Of a stretch of 64,000 nt of DNA, positions 7,598 through 16,253 are shown one piece after another (within the stretch, counting starts at the first letter, position 1; each line of letters opens with the position of its first letter). The notes beneath the pieces were generated by a model that had not been told where the DNA came from, ran no database searches, and was given only the letters and a program-made list of their open reading frames with translations. Origin of the DNA: Pedobacter westerhofensis (GTDB lineage Bacteria; Bacteroidota; Bacteroidia; Sphingobacteriales; Sphingobacteriaceae); the NCBI RefSeq assembly GCF_900182595.1, contig NZ_FXTN01000007.1, positions 1 through 64,000 on the forward strand. Reading direction: 5' to 3'. A program made the position numbers and the translations under genes.

Positions 7598-8035
7598 TTA
7601 GGTTGCGCTCTTTTTAATCTTATCAAGATTATAGGTTTTTGAGATACGATATAGAAGGTCTAAAATTACTGCTGCTTCATCTTCGTATATCTGGATATTG
7701 TTTTTTGCCATTATTGCAATCGCTCGTCTAACTGGAACTTTTCTGTCTGTAAAATTTTTCATTCCGTTATTTGAACTTAGCACTTCAAATGTTTCGGGAG
7801 ATCTTTTGAAATATAAAATGCTTGACAAAACTTTGTTGAATTTTATCGATACAGTGCCTTTCGTGACATCTTTAATAACTGGTGTAATTAGGCTAACAAT
7901 ATATTTTTTGTCGATTATGTCTAATTCCGAGTAACTGAAAAAAATATTAGTGAAGGATCTGGCTGCTGCTTTGAATTGTTTCTCAAGTAATTTTGGTTTC
8001 GCAGTATTACTGTTTAATTCCCTTCCGACGCCAAT
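7598..8035 (-). pseudogene. Start-less reading frame, unknown protein, directly after the LytTR stop
   Basis: The frame is open for 146 codons from just after the TAA of the LytTR gene and in the same frame, but has no ATG and no GTG before the ones listed here; the first plausible initiator is a TTG at 7828 (76 residues). The sequence reads like protein throughout, for example KQFKAAARSFTNIFFSYSEL and later VRRAIAIMAKNNIQIYEDEA, AVILDLLYRISKTYNLDK. The last part resembles small Bacteroidota accessory proteins often mislabelled as PTS IIBC subunits. It is most likely the 3' part of a truncated gene, though a short protein from TTG is possible. Confidence 0.45.
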
Positions 8036-8743
8036 TTACCGGCTCTTTATGCTAATACCAAAATACCGGTATAATTCCTCACGATATTGCCCCCCAATGG
8101 GTATAACCTCTATACTTCCGTTCATTATAATCATATTGCCGGTGATTTTTTTAACGAAATTAAGGTTAACGATATAGGACTTCTGAACTCTCAAAAACTG
8201 TCCGGTGCTGGCCAATCCACCTTCCATATCAGATATCTTTTTCCAGACAAAATATTCCTTGTTTGTGGTAACTACTTTAACATAATCCTTATCGCTTTTT
8301 AAAAAAAATATCTCATCATGCGGGATAATCACGTTCGAAGATCTGTCCTTGATAATAAGACTTTTTTTATCGATTCCATTGCGTTTGTTGTCATCGGCAG
8401 CTGCATATATTTTATTGACAGTTTTAAGCAAACGGTTTATACTAAATGGTTTTAATATATAATCGAAAACATTAAGTTCAAAACTTTCAACCGCGAAAGC
8501 AGAATGGCCAGTGACGAATATAAAAATGGGCGGATTTTTTAATGTCTTAAAAAATGATACGCCGTCCAGTTCCGGCATCTGAATATCACAAAAAATGATG
8601 TCAATTTTACCTGACCCAATCAAATCTGTCGCTTCCAATGCATTTTCAAATGCGCCGTTCAGATGAAGTCCCGGTATTTTTTCGATATATCCCGACAGCG
8701 TCTCTCTCGCCAGACGTTCGTCATCGATTACGATACAGTTCAT
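8036..8743 (-). CDS. LytTR-family response regulator
   Basis: This 235-residue protein has an N-terminal receiver domain (IVIDDERLARET with the acidic pair, FCDIQMPELDG with the phospho-acceptor Asp, FVTGHSAFAVESFELNVFDY and LKPFS with the conserved Lys). Its C-terminal LytTR DNA-binding domain spans from about residue 135 (FLKSDKDYVKVVT, FLRVQKSYIVNLNFVKKITG, IPIGGQYREELYRYF). Its usual partner, a LytS/YehU-type histidine kinase, is absent nearby, so it is an orphan here. It is divergent from the peptide operon that starts 337 nt away and could regulate it; there is no direct evidence. Confidence 0.9.
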   Translation of the reverse strand: MNCIVIDDERLARETLSGYIEKIPGLHLNGAFENALEATDLIGSGKIDIIFCDIQMPELDGVSFFKTLKNPPIFIFVTGHSAFAVESFELNVFDYILKPFSINRLLKTVNKIYAAADDNKRNGIDKKSLIIKDRSSNVIIPHDEIFFLKSDKDYVKVVTTNKEYFVWKKISDMEGGLASTGQFLRVQKSYIVNLNFVKKITGNMIIMNGSIEVIPIGGQYREELYRYFGISIKSR

Positions 8744-9080
8744 GCTATTGGTTTTATATGGTTAGTTTATGAGGATATATAATTCGCAACTAAACCAACT
8801 GGATCATCAATGTATCACACTTAGAGCTTGCATAATTGCGAAGGGACACGGCTAAATAACATATCTCGAAAGTGTTATTAATTCTAAATTTAAGAAATTA
8901 AAAATATTCGGAACATGATAACTGTATTGTAACAGGTTTTTTACGGATTCACAGGTGTTTTAAACAAATCGGAGATTACAGCCCATTGGTAACAGTCAAA
9001 CCAGAGTTGATCGAACTTATTACCCTAATCCAATCTGCAATAGTAAATTCATAACAACATTAAATGCTGGGTACAAAACG
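8744..9080. promoter_or_regulatory. Divergent intergenic region upstream of the peptide operon
   Basis: This 337-nt AT-rich gap separates the LytTR gene (minus) from the first gene of the peptide operon (plus), so both promoters must lie here or nearby. I see no convincing Bacteroidota -33/-7 pair and no strong hairpin. LytTR proteins usually bind paired short repeats; no clear pair was found by eye. Confidence 0.4.
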
Positions 9081-10730
9081 ATGATGCAAGCTTTAAATAA
9101 TTTACTTTGTGCTTCGGATAACGAGGTTAATACGGTTTATATGTATTTGCGTCTTTTAAACGTACCGGTTAGCAGACATGCGGTGAAAAGCGCATTGATG
9201 AACCACCCGGATGCAAATAGCCTCCTTTCTGTTAGTGATACGATTTCGGGCTTTGGTGTAGAGAATGTTGCGGCGATGGTTTCTTCAGACGAACTGGATC
9301 AAATATCCGCACCATTCCTTGTCCGAACGCAATCTGGTGAGGGACTGTCACTAGCTATAGTAAAAGAAATTAATCATGATTCTGTCACCTACATGCCTTC
9401 AGGACAACAGCGTTGGCAACGCATTAGGAAGGATGTATTCTTGCAGGATTTTCAGAGACTTGTTTTGGTTGGAGCGGTAAATGACACTACCCGGCATCCT
9501 AAGTTTGCAATAGACCAAAAAAAGGAAGAATCGCAGCAAAGGAAAATAATATTTGGTATACTGGCGTTGCCGTTGTTAACAGTAAGCATGATCATACTAT
9601 CGCTGTTCAAGTACCGGCTGGCAGCAATTATACCTTCGCTGTATACTATACTATCCCTGGCAGGGATAATGGTGGGTAGCCTGCTGCTGTGGCATGAGAT
9701 TGACAGGCAAAGCGCCTTGCTGAAACAGGTTTGTGCAGGGGGTAAACGGGTTAATTGCGATTCTATATTAAGTTCGCAGGCTTCTACAGTCTTTGGTATC
9801 AGCTGGGCGCTTATTGGTTTTAGCTATTTTGCCGGTTCGTTGTTAGCGATTCTGACAATGGGTATAATGAATAGTCTACTGTTTGTATGTTTTACTCTTT
9901 TAAGTTTATGTGCCCTTATCTATACTGCCTTTTCACTTTATTACCAGTCGCGTATTGCTAAGCAATGGTGCCTGTTATGTCTTTACACCCAGGGCATTCT
10001 TATCCTGCAGGCAGGTTTATTATTCTCGAATAGTAAAATAGATATGTTCAATGCTTTGATCCCGGAAAATTTAATTCTCCCTATGATCACTTGTTATATC
10101 ATACCTTTTGTTCTGGGACTATCTATTGTACCGGTTATAAAGAAAGCGAGAGAGGGAGAAGAATACCAAAAAAGCCTGGCGCATTTAAAGTCAAATGCTC
10201 AAGTGTTGAAGGCGCTGTTGTACACACAGCCTATGGTTACCTCACCAGCTAATGGTTTAGGGATTACCCTTGGCCGCGAAGATGCAAGGCATCGGTTAAT
10301 TAAGGTTTGCAATCCTTACTGCGGTCCGTGTGCAAGCGCGCATGTTGTGATAGATGAGATTTTAGCCGGTAATCCGGACCTGCAGATACAAATCATTTTC
10401 ACTGCTTCTGATGATGATCGGGACAGAAAAGCAGCTCCTGCACGTCACCTGATGGCAGTATCTGACAGTGCTGATGAAGAGTTATTGAAGCAGGCTTTGG
10501 ACGACTGGTATCTCGCAGAAACAAAAGACTATTCCGTATTTGCTGCTAAATATCCTGTGCATGACAAACTGCAGCAGCAGGGCAGTAAAATTAAGGCCAT
10601 GCGTGAATGGTGTGACCTGATGGAAATACGCTTTACACCCACTTTTTTTTTAGACGGATACCAGTTGCCGCGCAGCTATCAGATAGGAGATCTGAAAAAA
10701 CTGAGATGGGCAGCGGATGAAGATATATAG
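9081..10730 (+). CDS. C39-like / VKOR / DsbA-like fusion, disulfide-forming membrane protein
   Basis: 549 residues in three parts. Residues 1-130 look like a C39-type domain without catalytic Cys or His. About 155-350 hold transmembrane helices of a vitamin K epoxide reductase (VKOR) domain, with a loop cysteine pair C218 and C226 and the active pair C297-LL-C300. About 370-549 form a thioredoxin/DsbA-like domain with C414-GP-C417. Such fusions oxidise thiols outside the inner membrane and pass the electrons to quinone. As first gene of the operon, just before the five-cysteine precursor, its likely job is to form disulfides in the exported peptide. The C39-like part may help bind GG leaders (inference). 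Confidence 0.85.
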   Translation: MMQALNNLLCASDNEVNTVYMYLRLLNVPVSRHAVKSALMNHPDANSLLSVSDTISGFGVENVAAMVSSDELDQISAPFLVRTQSGEGLSLAIVKEINHDSVTYMPSGQQRWQRIRKDVFLQDFQRLVLVGAVNDTTRHPKFAIDQKKEESQQRKIIFGILALPLLTVSMIILSLFKYRLAAIIPSLYTILSLAGIMVGSLLLWHEIDRQSALLKQVCAGGKRVNCDSILSSQASTVFGISWALIGFSYFAGSLLAILTMGIMNSLLFVCFTLLSLCALIYTAFSLYYQSRIAKQWCLLCLYTQGILILQAGLLFSNSKIDMFNALIPENLILPMITCYIIPFVLGLSIVPVIKKAREGEEYQKSLAHLKSNAQVLKALLYTQPMVTSPANGLGITLGREDARHRLIKVCNPYCGPCASAHVVIDEILAGNPDLQIQIIFTASDDDRDRKAAPARHLMAVSDSADEELLKQALDDWYLAETKDYSVFAAKYPVHDKLQQQGSKIKAMREWCDLMEIRFTPTFFLDGYQLPRSYQIGDLKKLRWAADEDI

Positions 10731-10858
10731 TTTAAGCCTTCAAAGGCAGAAAAATATCATAACATCTGTAAACTGTAGCAGGACGCAAAGTTTGACAGAA
10801 GCGCTTACCTGCTTAAGTGGTAAACAACAAATTCTTTTTAACCAAAATACCTAAAGAA

Positions 10859-11128
10859 ATGGAAAAGCTTAAATTAAAATCACTTGGACTAGGTGCTACA
10901 GATATCCTGTCCAGGGCACAAATGAAGAACGTTTGGGGAGGGGCAGACTGTACCGTTACCAATACTTCATCCAGCGGTACAACAGTTACCAATATTACCT
11001 GGCCAGGAGGAAGTGGCGCAAGCTGTTCTTATATGAGCAGCTGGGCAGGCAGTTACGCTAGCAGCCAACAGGGACAATGCGGTGGTCATACGACCTACGA
11101 TTGTGGTTGTGACGGCTGGGGCAATTAA
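10859..11128 (+). CDS. Double-glycine leader precursor peptide (candidate glycosylated bacteriocin-like RiPP)
   Basis: 89 residues from ATG at 10859 (a GTG at 10817 adds 14 unlikely residues). The leader, residues 1-28, is lysine/leucine-rich and ends ILSRAQMKNVWGG, matching the Bacteroidota GG-leader type (TIGR04149-like: L-S-R-x-x-M-K-x-x-x-GG). The C39 exporter encoded downstream should cut after G28. The predicted 61-residue core has 20 Ser/Thr, 11 Gly and five Cys (core positions 3, 28, 46, 54, 56). Five cysteines fit two disulfides plus one free or modified Cys, as in sublancin. No radical-SAM or lanthipeptide synthase gene is nearby; sugar-transfer-type genes are. A hairpin follows the stop. 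Confidence 0.85.
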   Translation: MEKLKLKSLGLGATDILSRAQMKNVWGGADCTVTNTSSSGTTVTNITWPGGSGASCSYMSSWAGSYASSQQGQCGGHTTYDCGCDGWGN

Positions 11129-11134
11129 TGAATC

Positions 11135-11158
11135 TGAAGGGGGGAACTGCCCCCTTCA
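11135..11158 (+). terminator. Intercistronic hairpin after the precursor gene
   Basis: TGAAGGGGG and CCCCCTTCA pair in a GC-rich stem beginning six nt after the precursor stop codon. There is no T-run, so it probably acts as a partial terminator or as a 3' stabiliser that lets precursor mRNA exceed that of the enzymes, as is common in RiPP operons. Confidence 0.65.
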
Positions 11159-11171
11159 TTAACTTTATGCT

Positions 11172-12710
11172 ATGAATATAAAACTTCCTTTTTTTTTGAT
11201 TATAAGTGGCGCTTTAATTTCGTATTCTTCGCATGATAAGCCGGGCAGGCCATTACTTTGCGAAGCCGGTACTGTGGTGGTTTCTGTCGCTTTAAAACCC
11301 CACGAAAGCCTGGTGTTCAATAGCTTTGACAGGTATAGCCGAAAATATGAATTTAAAAATTACATAGAAAAGGATACCTTAATCACCAGGCAAATCAAGC
11401 TGTCCAGACCCGCATTGTGGCAGTATGGAAATTTTTTAGTGTTACCAACCGGTCCGGTCTTAAAAATCTATTCCCTGCTGTTACTTCCCGGAGATACGGT
11501 TTTGTTAAAGGGAGTTAATGATGGAGCGATAGCTATGACGAAAAGTTCCGGCTACCAAAAACTGCTTGACAGCTTAATTACCTTACCTAAAGAATTTTAT
11601 TGGTATGACGTAAAATCGCAGCAGATACTGGTTAAGGATTCGGGTATTAAAAAATTTTTACAAAGTATCGAAAATACATTTAGCCAGAATGAAAATCGTA
11701 TAGACCGGTTAAATGTATCAGTGCTGAGAAGCGACTGGATAAGAAAAGTAAACAAAAATATTAAATATACTGCTATTGCACACTTATTACAGAATAAGGA
11801 AATCAATTCATCTGCAGTGATGGACAGCGTGTATAAGGAAATGTATGCTGATGTTAACGATATACTGGCTGTAGATGCGATAAATAACAATGTGATTATG
11901 GGTTCGATAGTGTCCTATAATGCAAAAAAAAACAATCATAACTTAAATAAAGACAACTTTTGGGCCACTGCTGCCGGGGTCGATACTGTGCTCAGAGAAA
12001 CTGCCTTTTACAAAGATTATTTAAAATCTGCGATGGAGGCTCAATATATTAACGCTCCGAAAGAAATAATTACGATCAGGCAGCAATTGGCTGATATAAG
12101 CTCTAAATCCCCATTTTTGGATACACTTTACGAGGTCAGCGGGATGTTAGCTGAAACATTTAAAGATTACAGCGGAGCTAAGCAAAAATTACAGAACTAT
12201 GCTGGGGGCCATTATGCATCTATAATGGACGCAGACAACCAGGCCGATAATCACAAAATTAAACCGACAAAGTACTTACCACCAATTCTGCTTTATGATT
12301 TTGCGGGAAAGAAGGCTGATTTTAAACAGGTAGTAGCTTCAAATGACTATAAATTAACACTCGTGGATTTTTGGGCCAGCTGGTGTATTCCCTGCATTAT
12401 GGAAATGCCGGCGCTAAAAAGGGCAGAGGAAAACATGAAGGGGAAGCCAATAAAATTTGTAACCATTAGCATCGATAAAGACCAGGATATTAGCAAATGG
12501 ATTGCTGCAGCAAAACAGAACAAACTTTATGGCAAGGCTTTTCAATACAGACTGGCTAATTTCAAGCAATCCCCGCTAACTAAACTAATCCATATCAGGA
12601 ACATTCCAAGATATCTCCTCATCGACCAGCAGGGGAATATCATAGATGATGACTTCTACCGGCCAAGCGATGAACGCTTTCAGTTGCAACTGGAGAAGCA
12701 TCTGGACTGA
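11172..12710 (+). CDS. TlpA-family thiol-disulfide protein with long N-terminal domain
   Basis: 512 residues. An N-terminal hydrophobic segment (LPFFLIISGALISYSS) acts as a signal or anchor. A large region of about 370 residues without recognised catalytic motifs follows. The C-terminal thioredoxin fold, from about residue 385, contains LVDFWASWCIPC (C405-IP-C408), FVTISIDKD and the cis-Pro segment IRNIPRYLLIDQQGNI. TlpA-like proteins in Bacteroidota act in the periplasm as reductases or isomerases. Placed between the precursor and the sugar-transfer genes, it may correct wrong disulfides made by the VKOR-DsbA fusion. Forty-three nt separate it from the precursor stop. Confidence 0.8.
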   Translation: MNIKLPFFLIISGALISYSSHDKPGRPLLCEAGTVVVSVALKPHESLVFNSFDRYSRKYEFKNYIEKDTLITRQIKLSRPALWQYGNFLVLPTGPVLKIYSLLLLPGDTVLLKGVNDGAIAMTKSSGYQKLLDSLITLPKEFYWYDVKSQQILVKDSGIKKFLQSIENTFSQNENRIDRLNVSVLRSDWIRKVNKNIKYTAIAHLLQNKEINSSAVMDSVYKEMYADVNDILAVDAINNNVIMGSIVSYNAKKNNHNLNKDNFWATAAGVDTVLRETAFYKDYLKSAMEAQYINAPKEIITIRQQLADISSKSPFLDTLYEVSGMLAETFKDYSGAKQKLQNYAGGHYASIMDADNQADNHKIKPTKYLPPILLYDFAGKKADFKQVVASNDYKLTLVDFWASWCIPCIMEMPALKRAEENMKGKPIKFVTISIDKDQDISKWIAAAKQNKLYGKAFQYRLANFKQSPLTKLIHIRNIPRYLLIDQQGNIIDDDFYRPSDERFQLQLEKHLD

Positions 12711-12775
12711 TTGCCCGGGAAGCATGGGGGAACTAATAATTTGAAATTAAATAGGACAAATTTAATATTTAACGT

Positions 12776-14362
12776 ATGAGAATTGTACAATCTTTCTGGT
12801 CTTCTAACCGTAATTTATTGGAAAACAGGTTTGGATGGGTGTCACCGCAATATCACCTGATGGCCTGGGCACTAAGTTCTCTTAAATTAAGAGAACATTA
12901 TGAAGATTTGCATTTATGTACTGATAGTTACGGCTATGCTATCCTCATAGACCAGCTTAATCTTCCTTACAGTTCGGCAGAGATATGTTATGATAATATT
13001 GAATTTGACAAAAACCAATGGGGCATTAGTAAAATCCTGACTTATGCAGCTCAGACAAAGCCGTTCATCCATGTTGATGCAGATGTCTTTATATGGGATA
13101 AATTCAGTGAGGAGCTTGAACAGGCCGATTTAATTGCGCAAAATATTGAACGGGGGACAGATTATTCAGATAGTATGTTCAATGAATTGAGGAGTAAGTT
13201 AGCCTATATCCCAGATATCTTTCAGAAAGAATTAGATACGAATAAGCTTTCATCCTATAATGCCGGAATCATAGGGGGGAGCGACATTAGTTTTTTTAGG
13301 CAGTATGCAGATGAAGCCCTGGAAATGGTTAGCCGAAACAAACATCTTGCGCCGGACGAAACTACATACCTCAACTTTAATATCCTCTTCGAGCAGGTGT
13401 TGTTCTCTTTATTAAGTAAGCAGCAAAATAAAAAGGTTACCTGCTATTTCAAGGAAACTTTTGATGATAACGGATATCTGATTTCTTTGTTTTCTGACTT
13501 TTCCAGAATCGCTCTGGGTCAAAAATATTTTCACCTGATTGGAGGCTCAAAAAGAAATAAGGCGGTTTGTGACCTGATGAGTGCAATTTTACTGAATGAG
13601 TATCCCGAATATTACCATAAAATCATCAGATTGTTCCCCGATAAACACAAGTACTTTTACAGCAAAATTTTTGGGTCTGATGCAGCTGTTTCAAATAAAA
13701 CGGAAAGGAAAGCAGATTATCCCTGGGGCGAAATAAGCTTTCCGAGAACAGCAAGAGCATTCCCTTCTGTTAGAAATACCATACCGGCCGATCTGGAGGT
13801 AGATTATAGAACATTGGTCGAAAATCAGGATTCTGTATCTGCAAATGAGATTTTTGAATATGAACGTAACTTATCTGAATTGTTTGGCAGTTGGTGTAAT
13901 ATCAATGCTTCATCATTGGCAGCGATCGAAACTTCAGCCTGTAATTACTTCGGTTTCTTTGCGCAGGATAAGAATCATCAGTTGAAGGCTGTTCTGCAAA
14001 AAAATCCCCATCTGACAGTAATTGAAGATTCATTTGACTGGCTTCCAGAAACAAAATCCTCTATTAATCAGGATATCGGATTTGCACCATTTGAAGAGCT
14101 GAACGGTCTCGCTATCATTCCCCGGCTGTTCCTGAAAGGATATGAAGAAATATTAATTGATGGATTAGATCATAATATTTTCATGCTCTTAACCGAGCCC
14201 TTATCCTTTGGGGAATTGTTGAAAGCCCTGGAGCCTTGCTTTTCTACCGCAGAAATCTACGACGATTATGCGTCTGTTTATAAGCTGATGCTTAAGAAAC
14301 TGAAGTATCTTTTTCATAGCAAATGCCTATTTATCCCAGGCAGTTTTACAGCAACTAATTAA
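12776..14362 (+). CDS. DUF6734-like protein, probable sugar-transfer enzyme, with unknown C-terminal domain
   Basis: 528 residues, soluble. The first 270 or so start MRIVQSFWSSN and contain ILTYAAQTKPFIHVDADVFI, where the DAD resembles the DxD metal site of GT-A glycosyltransferases, then LSSYNAGIIGGSDISFF. This fits DUF6734, found beside peptide and glycan loci in Bacteroidota. Residues about 310-528 form a second domain with no recognised family (NASSLAAIETSACNYFGFF; FNILFEQVLFSLL belongs to the first half). Five nt from the next gene and inside the operon, it is probably one of two enzymes that modify the precursor. Catalytic role is inference. Confidence 0.7.
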   Translation: MRIVQSFWSSNRNLLENRFGWVSPQYHLMAWALSSLKLREHYEDLHLCTDSYGYAILIDQLNLPYSSAEICYDNIEFDKNQWGISKILTYAAQTKPFIHVDADVFIWDKFSEELEQADLIAQNIERGTDYSDSMFNELRSKLAYIPDIFQKELDTNKLSSYNAGIIGGSDISFFRQYADEALEMVSRNKHLAPDETTYLNFNILFEQVLFSLLSKQQNKKVTCYFKETFDDNGYLISLFSDFSRIALGQKYFHLIGGSKRNKAVCDLMSAILLNEYPEYYHKIIRLFPDKHKYFYSKIFGSDAAVSNKTERKADYPWGEISFPRTARAFPSVRNTIPADLEVDYRTLVENQDSVSANEIFEYERNLSELFGSWCNINASSLAAIETSACNYFGFFAQDKNHQLKAVLQKNPHLTVIEDSFDWLPETKSSINQDIGFAPFEELNGLAIIPRLFLKGYEEILIDGLDHNIFMLLTEPLSFGELLKALEPCFSTAEIYDDYASVYKLMLKKLKYLFHSKCLFIPGSFTATN

Positions 14363-14367
14363 ATGAT

Positions 14368-16212
14368 ATGATTAAAGAACAATACGGGGTTTCCGTGATT
14401 ATGCCAACCTATAATCAGGGAGCGTTTATAAGAGGTGCCTTAACAGGACTATTTGAGCAGACGTTTGAAAATTGGGAACTGATCATTATCAATGATGGAT
14501 CTACTGACTATACAGAACAGGTGATCGCGGGCCATCTGACTGACGCCCGGGTACGATACTTTAAAAATGAACAAAACAAGGGACTAGGCTATTGCCTGAA
14601 TTTGGGGATAGCACAGGCCAGACACACATACATCTGCTATTTGCCCTCAGACGATATAATTTATAAAAATCATCTGCAGTCCCTATACGAGAAACTTACA
14701 GCTACAAGAAATGCTGTGTTAAGTTACGCGGGTGCCTGTTTTCATAACAATGATAGTTATGCCACTGGTCTGTCTACCAGTCATACTCTGGGGAATGTTC
14801 CGGGCCGGTGTCTGCAGTTAGTGCAGATTATGCACAAAACTACGACTTGCAGGTGGTCTGAACGTGAAGTTCTTGTAACAGTTGATTTAGATGTTATGTT
14901 TTTAAACGAATTGCGTCAGGAAGGTGCATTTGTTGCAACCAGAAAAATTACCTGTGAATGGGTTAATCATCCTTTTCAGCGTCATAAGATCATTAATAAG
15001 AAAGAAGGCGGGAGCATTCATTTTTATAAAAATTATTATGGTGTAGATCAGAGGCTCAAATTCTATAGTGATGGCGTTTGTCTGGATGAAAATAAACCTG
15101 TAATCCTCAATCAAATTAATGCGGCACCCGGTAAACTGAAAATTATTGTTGTGGGTGAATTAGGCTTTAATCCGGAAAGATTAGCAGTATTGGAAGAAGA
15201 GGGACATCAGCTCTTTGGAATATGGATCCGTAACCCGGATATCCACAATTCGGTGGGCCCCTTTGCATTTGGAAACATCATCGAGCTGGATCTTAACAAT
15301 CTTCAATCTCAAATTGCCGAGATAAATCCGGATTTGATTTATGCTTTGCTCAATACGCAGGCAGTTAAACTGGCTCATACAGTTATGCTTTCAAATCCTG
15401 GTATACCATTTATCTGGCATTTTAAGGAAGGGCCATTTTTTTGTCGTAATGCTGGTCTTTGGAATGATTTGGTAGAACTTTATTATAATGCTGACGGTAG
15501 AATTTTTATAAATCAGGAGTGCAGGGATTGGTTTGAACAATTTATTGGAGATCATGAGCGGCCATCGTATATTTTAGACGGTGACCTGCCGCCGGCGAAC
15601 TGGTTTACAACACCCCGATGGCCTCTTTTATCAGCTGACGGGAATTGCATACATACGGTGATGATCGGACGTCCTTATGGAATAAGTCCGGATGACATTG
15701 CTGAGCTTGCAAAACATCGGGTGCATTTCCATTTATATGGCAAATTCTATCAGACTAAATGGCACAATTGGGTAAAAGCCGTGAATGAATTAGTACCCGG
15801 CCACCTGCACCTGCACGAGCATTGTGAGCCTGATCAATGGGCGGAGGAACTGTCCATGTATGATGCCGGATGGCTGCATTGTTTTACCAGTAAAAATCAG
15901 GGTGATATCAGCAGGTGTGACTGGAATGATTTGAATCTGCCGGCAAGGATGGCCACTCTGGCTGTCGCTGGTTTACCCATGATCCAGAAGGCAAATAAAG
16001 GACATATTGTAGCTTCAGAAAGCATCTTGCGGCAGCTAAATATAGGTGTCCTATATACCTCTTACAACGATCTTGCAAAACAGCTGCATGATCAGCCATT
16101 GATGGAACAGAAGCGAAAGCAGGTCTGGGAGAACAGAATGTGTTTCTCTTTCGACTATCATTTAAAAGGTTTGACAGACTTTTTTAATCAGGTAATTGCC
16201 TCTGCACAATAA
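14368..16212 (+). CDS. Glycosyltransferase family 2 domain fused to a GT-B-like domain
   Basis: 614 residues. Residues 1-240 are a family 2 glycosyltransferase: VSVIMPTYNQGAFIRGAL, ELIIINDGSTDYTE, NKGLGYCLNLGIAQA and the acidic motif YLPSDD. From about residue 255 a second domain begins (KLKIIVVGELGFNPERLAVL) that reads like a GT-B fold of the GT4 sort, with TVMIGRPYGISPDDI, RVHFHLYGKFYQ and ARMATLAVAGLPMI. The SunS/ThuS enzymes that glycosylate glycocins are GT2 proteins, so this is the best candidate for sugar attachment to the core peptide. The second domain could add a second sugar. Start ATG is 5 nt after the preceding stop. Confidence 0.85.
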   Translation: MIKEQYGVSVIMPTYNQGAFIRGALTGLFEQTFENWELIIINDGSTDYTEQVIAGHLTDARVRYFKNEQNKGLGYCLNLGIAQARHTYICYLPSDDIIYKNHLQSLYEKLTATRNAVLSYAGACFHNNDSYATGLSTSHTLGNVPGRCLQLVQIMHKTTTCRWSEREVLVTVDLDVMFLNELRQEGAFVATRKITCEWVNHPFQRHKIINKKEGGSIHFYKNYYGVDQRLKFYSDGVCLDENKPVILNQINAAPGKLKIIVVGELGFNPERLAVLEEEGHQLFGIWIRNPDIHNSVGPFAFGNIIELDLNNLQSQIAEINPDLIYALLNTQAVKLAHTVMLSNPGIPFIWHFKEGPFFCRNAGLWNDLVELYYNADGRIFINQECRDWFEQFIGDHERPSYILDGDLPPANWFTTPRWPLLSADGNCIHTVMIGRPYGISPDDIAELAKHRVHFHLYGKFYQTKWHNWVKAVNELVPGHLHLHEHCEPDQWAEELSMYDAGWLHCFTSKNQGDISRCDWNDLNLPARMATLAVAGLPMIQKANKGHIVASESILRQLNIGVLYTSYNDLAKQLHDQPLMEQKRKQVWENRMCFSFDYHLKGLTDFFNQVIASAQ

Positions 16213-16253
16213 ACCGGTATAGCAAGACTTGATTTGTAAACATATAAGCGCCC

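Noticed and set aside
7698..8177. Two plus-strand frames of 75-78 residues
   Set aside because: They run antisense to the start-less minus frame and to the LytTR gene, and have no protein-like features.
8036..8743. Programmed stop-codon readthrough from LytTR into the next frame
   Set aside because: The LytTR protein is already full length at 235 residues, and the following frame looks like an independent truncated gene; kept only as a minor possibility.
10817..10858. Upstream GTG start for the precursor peptide
   Set aside because: The extra 14 residues do not fit GG-leader peptides; the ATG at 10859 gives the typical basic, Leu-rich opening.
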